Source: Oceanospirillum sp048270425 (GTDB lineage: Bacteria; Pseudomonadota; Gammaproteobacteria; Pseudomonadales; Halomonadaceae). Taken from it: a stretch of 64,000 bases of DNA. The stretch is taken from assembly GCA_048270425.1 (NCBI GenBank), contig JBLWSY010000009.1, positions 62,001-126,000 of the forward strand. The letters are read 5' to 3'. The notes under the pieces were generated by a model. That model was not told the DNA's origin and ran no database searches. It worked only from the letters and a program-made list of their open reading frames with translations. A program made the translations under genes and the position numbers. Positions 62,275-64,000 of this stretch are shown here, in pieces. Numbering within the stretch: position 1 is the stretch's first letter; each line of letters starts with the position of its first letter.

Positions 62275-63617
62275 CAAAGAGGTTCAGAAACCGCCAGACT
62301 TCAATCGAAAGTACTCTGCGCTTCAGGCTCTTATTATCGCTGGTGATTGTGCTTACCATTACGCTGGTGCTGATTAATATGCTCTCCAGAGAGCTGACCC
62401 GAAATTATGTCCTCAGCCGACTGGAGCACGATGCCGAAAGCCTGATTGCCGCTCTGGAACCTGACACTAGCGGTAAGCTGGTATTGGAAGAACTCAGAAT
62501 ACCGGACATCTACCGACGGGCTTTTTCAGGACACTATTATCAGATCACGCTACCGGATCAGGTACTGCGCTCCCGATCCCTGTGGGATCTTGAACTGCCC
62601 CCGCAGCTATTGAACAACACACTGATTCCGCCGGGTAACCTGATTGAAGATCAGCTACTGCTCACTCTGAAAATGGATGTTCGAGTGAACGAACAAAGTG
62701 TCTCGGTTTGGATTGCAGAAGATATCCACCCCCTGGCCCATGACACCCGGCGGTTTAATATAAGTGTCATGCTGTTCCTCCTGATCGCTTTTGCCCTGCT
62801 CTGGTGGTTACAGGGGCGTAGCCTACGCCAGAGTTTCCGTTTTTTTGAGCAACTCAGACAAAGAGTACAGTCGTTACACCAGGGCAACACCGAAAGTACC
62901 GGCTTTAACCCACCGAGAGAAATTAAGCCTCTCAGCGATGAGATAAATCGTCTTGTCGATCAGCTTGCGCAGAGAACAGAGCGCTCCCGGAACGCCTTGG
63001 GCAACTTTGCCCATGAGCTGAAGCGCCCTTTGCAGCAGCTCAATATTCAGAAGAAAGACCTGACGCAGGAACAACAACTGACGATGACCGAAGCCCTGAG
63101 TCAGATTCAGTATCTGCTTGACCGTGAACTGAAACGGGCACGGATTGCCGGACGCTGCCTACCCGGGCAGACCTTTTTTCCTCTGGAAGACCTGCCACCT
63201 CTGATAGAGGTTCTTAAGCGGATTTATCCCGGTATCAGCTTTAACTGCGATATGCCCGCCGGACATAAACTGGCTAATGGCATCAACATCGACAGAGATG
63301 ATCTGCTGGAACTTTTGGGGAATCTACTGGATAACGCAGCGAAATACGCAAGCGGAAAGGTAATACTGACACTGAAATATCAGCCGGACAGCTCACAAGC
63401 CGATGTGATTCTTATCATCGAGGATGACGGTGCGGGAGTCAGTAAAGAGGCGCAGCAGCAACTCACAGAAAGGGGTAATAAGCTGGATGAAAGCGAAGCC
63501 GGACACGGGCTTGGCCTATCCATCTGTCAGTCCATCTGCCAAAGTTATCAGGGAGAATTGAAATTTGACCATTCAGCCCTTGGTGGCCTTAAAGTCACAG
63601 CCCTTCTTAAAAGTTAA
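62271..63617 (+). CDS. Sensor histidine kinase
   Basis: 448 residues. TM1 (LRFRLLLSLVIVLTITLVLINML), a periplasmic domain of about 125 residues, TM2 (SVMLFLLIAFALLWWLQ), then HAMP-like linker. The HisKA-like segment has the phospho-acceptor His248 in NFAHELKRPLQQL. ATPase motifs: N box LLGNLLDNAAKYA, G1 EDDGAGV, G2 GHGLGLSICQSI. Partner of the response regulator upstream. Signal unknown; location suggests redox, oxygen or NO status. Confidence 0.95.
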   Translation: MTKRFRNRQTSIESTLRFRLLLSLVIVLTITLVLINMLSRELTRNYVLSRLEHDAESLIAALEPDTSGKLVLEELRIPDIYRRAFSGHYYQITLPDQVLRSRSLWDLELPPQLLNNTLIPPGNLIEDQLLLTLKMDVRVNEQSVSVWIAEDIHPLAHDTRRFNISVMLFLLIAFALLWWLQGRSLRQSFRFFEQLRQRVQSLHQGNTESTGFNPPREIKPLSDEINRLVDQLAQRTERSRNALGNFAHELKRPLQQLNIQKKDLTQEQQLTMTEALSQIQYLLDRELKRARIAGRCLPGQTFFPLEDLPPLIEVLKRIYPGISFNCDMPAGHKLANGINIDRDDLLELLGNLLDNAAKYASGKVILTLKYQPDSSQADVILIIEDDGAGVSKEAQQQLTERGNKLDESEAGHGLGLSICQSICQSYQGELKFDHSALGGLKVTALLKS

Positions 63618-63668
63618 GTACAGCCGACACCCCGACCAGAAACGTTGAACATAAGACTCTAAGTACGC

Positions 63669-63696
63669 AAAAAGCCCTGAAGGATATTCAGGGCTT
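63669..63696 (-). terminator. Terminator of the OmpA-family gene
   Basis: Reading leftwards: 8-bp stem GCCCTGAA/TTCAGGGC, five-base loop, then T5. It also stands between convergent genes. Confidence 0.8.
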
Positions 63697-63757
63697 ATAT
63701 ACTCTTAGACTATTTCGCAGAGCACGAGCACACTCAAGCAGTCTGCACACCCGGTGA

Positions 63758-64000
63758 TTATCGGGTGATATTCTTCATATCCACAGCGTAGATAATTGCC
63801 TCAATCCGTCGATTGGTACTGTGTGCCATCTCGTTATCCGCCGGATCCAGCAGACGGGATTCACCATATCCTTTACCGGTCACACGCTTAGGATCTACCT
63901 TAAACTCATCAACCAGAACCTTGGCAACCGCTTTGGCACGCGCATCAGAAAGTCTCAGGTTGTATTCGAACGAGGCTGGCGCAGATGTGTGACCACCAAT
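63758..64000 (-). CDS. OmpA-family protein, C-terminal part only
   Basis: 80 residues up to the stop at 63758; the N-terminus lies beyond the window. IGGHTSAPASFEYNLRLSDARAKAVAKVLV and GKGYGESRLLDPADNEMAHSTNRRIEAIIY are the peptidoglycan-binding OmpA/MotB C-terminal domain, with the conserved Asp and Arg that hold diaminopimelate. Whether it is a barrel OmpA, a lipoprotein or a stator protein cannot be seen. Confidence 0.9.
   Translation of the reverse strand: MGGHTSAPASFEYNLRLSDARAKAVAKVLVDEFKVDPKRVTGKGYGESRLLDPADNEMAHSTNRRIEAIIYAVDMKNITR

Overview
The window is a stretch of roughly 50% GC chromosome from a motile, aerobic, probably marine gammaproteobacterium, most like the Oceanospirillales. 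The evidence is the dnaX-ybaB-recR-rnd-ycgL-ycgN order, a TtpC-type TonB system, a TIGR03503-like VWA protein, SHP-type cytochromes and DmdB-like acyl-CoA synthetases. I cannot name the genus. No rRNA, tRNA or CRISPR array was seen.

Layout. 1-7.8 kb: a 5'-complete Lon-family protease, two chemoreceptors (one with a FliA-type promoter), a free-standing LON substrate-binding protein and a glutathione S-transferase. 7.9-10.1 kb: a small defence/toxin-antitoxin islet. It holds an AT-rich, possibly ADP-ribosyltransferase-like ORF, a stump of a higB toxin, an intact higA, and an AbiF/Abi_2 HEPN protein preceded by its own promoter and a well-formed RNA hairpin. 10.1-15.7 kb (minus): a complete DUF3450-TtpC-ExbB-ExbD-TonB-TPR operon behind a Fur box. 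15.75-16.2 kb: a promoter, a long structured leader and a DUF2798 membrane protein. 17.2-20.5 kb: a second, decaying islet with a frameshifted endonuclease I, a frameshifted phage-like gene, a DUF4230-like membrane protein and a run of four tiny membrane proteins, three of which share a W-aromatic-aromatic-N motif. 20.7-25.2 kb: dusA, tal, a phosphatase/STAS signalling pair and a PilZ protein. 25.3-32.4 kb (minus): mlaA, a porin, a hydrolase-fold protein lacking its nucleophile, and hrpA. 32.6-38.3 kb: fatty-acid activation and breakdown genes. 38.5-40.5 kb: a MoxR/VWA pair. 40.7-42.5 kb: a flagellin carrying a built-in HExxH metallopeptidase (flagellinolysin type) under a FliA-type promoter. 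42.7-50 kb: cysK, a glutamine amidotransferase, a VWA membrane protein, two membrane proteins and oligopeptidase B. 50.2-55.8 kb (minus): the DNA replication/repair cluster, with an A9 slippery run in dnaX. 56-59.3 kb: a MscS channel, a diguanylate cyclase and AlkB. 59.4-63.6 kb: a cytochrome b - SHP - diheme cytochrome c - PepSY - two-component regulator cluster. The window ends in a partial OmpA-family gene.

Working together: the TonB operon is an iron-regulated energy-transducing unit. fadD, the second acyl-CoA synthetase and the MaoC hydratase form a loose fatty-acid theme with operator-like repeats in front. The SHP module is a redox/ligand-sensing electron-transfer chain next to its probable regulators. 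The two islets (7.9-10.1 and 17.2-20.5 kb) hold the least ordinary biology.
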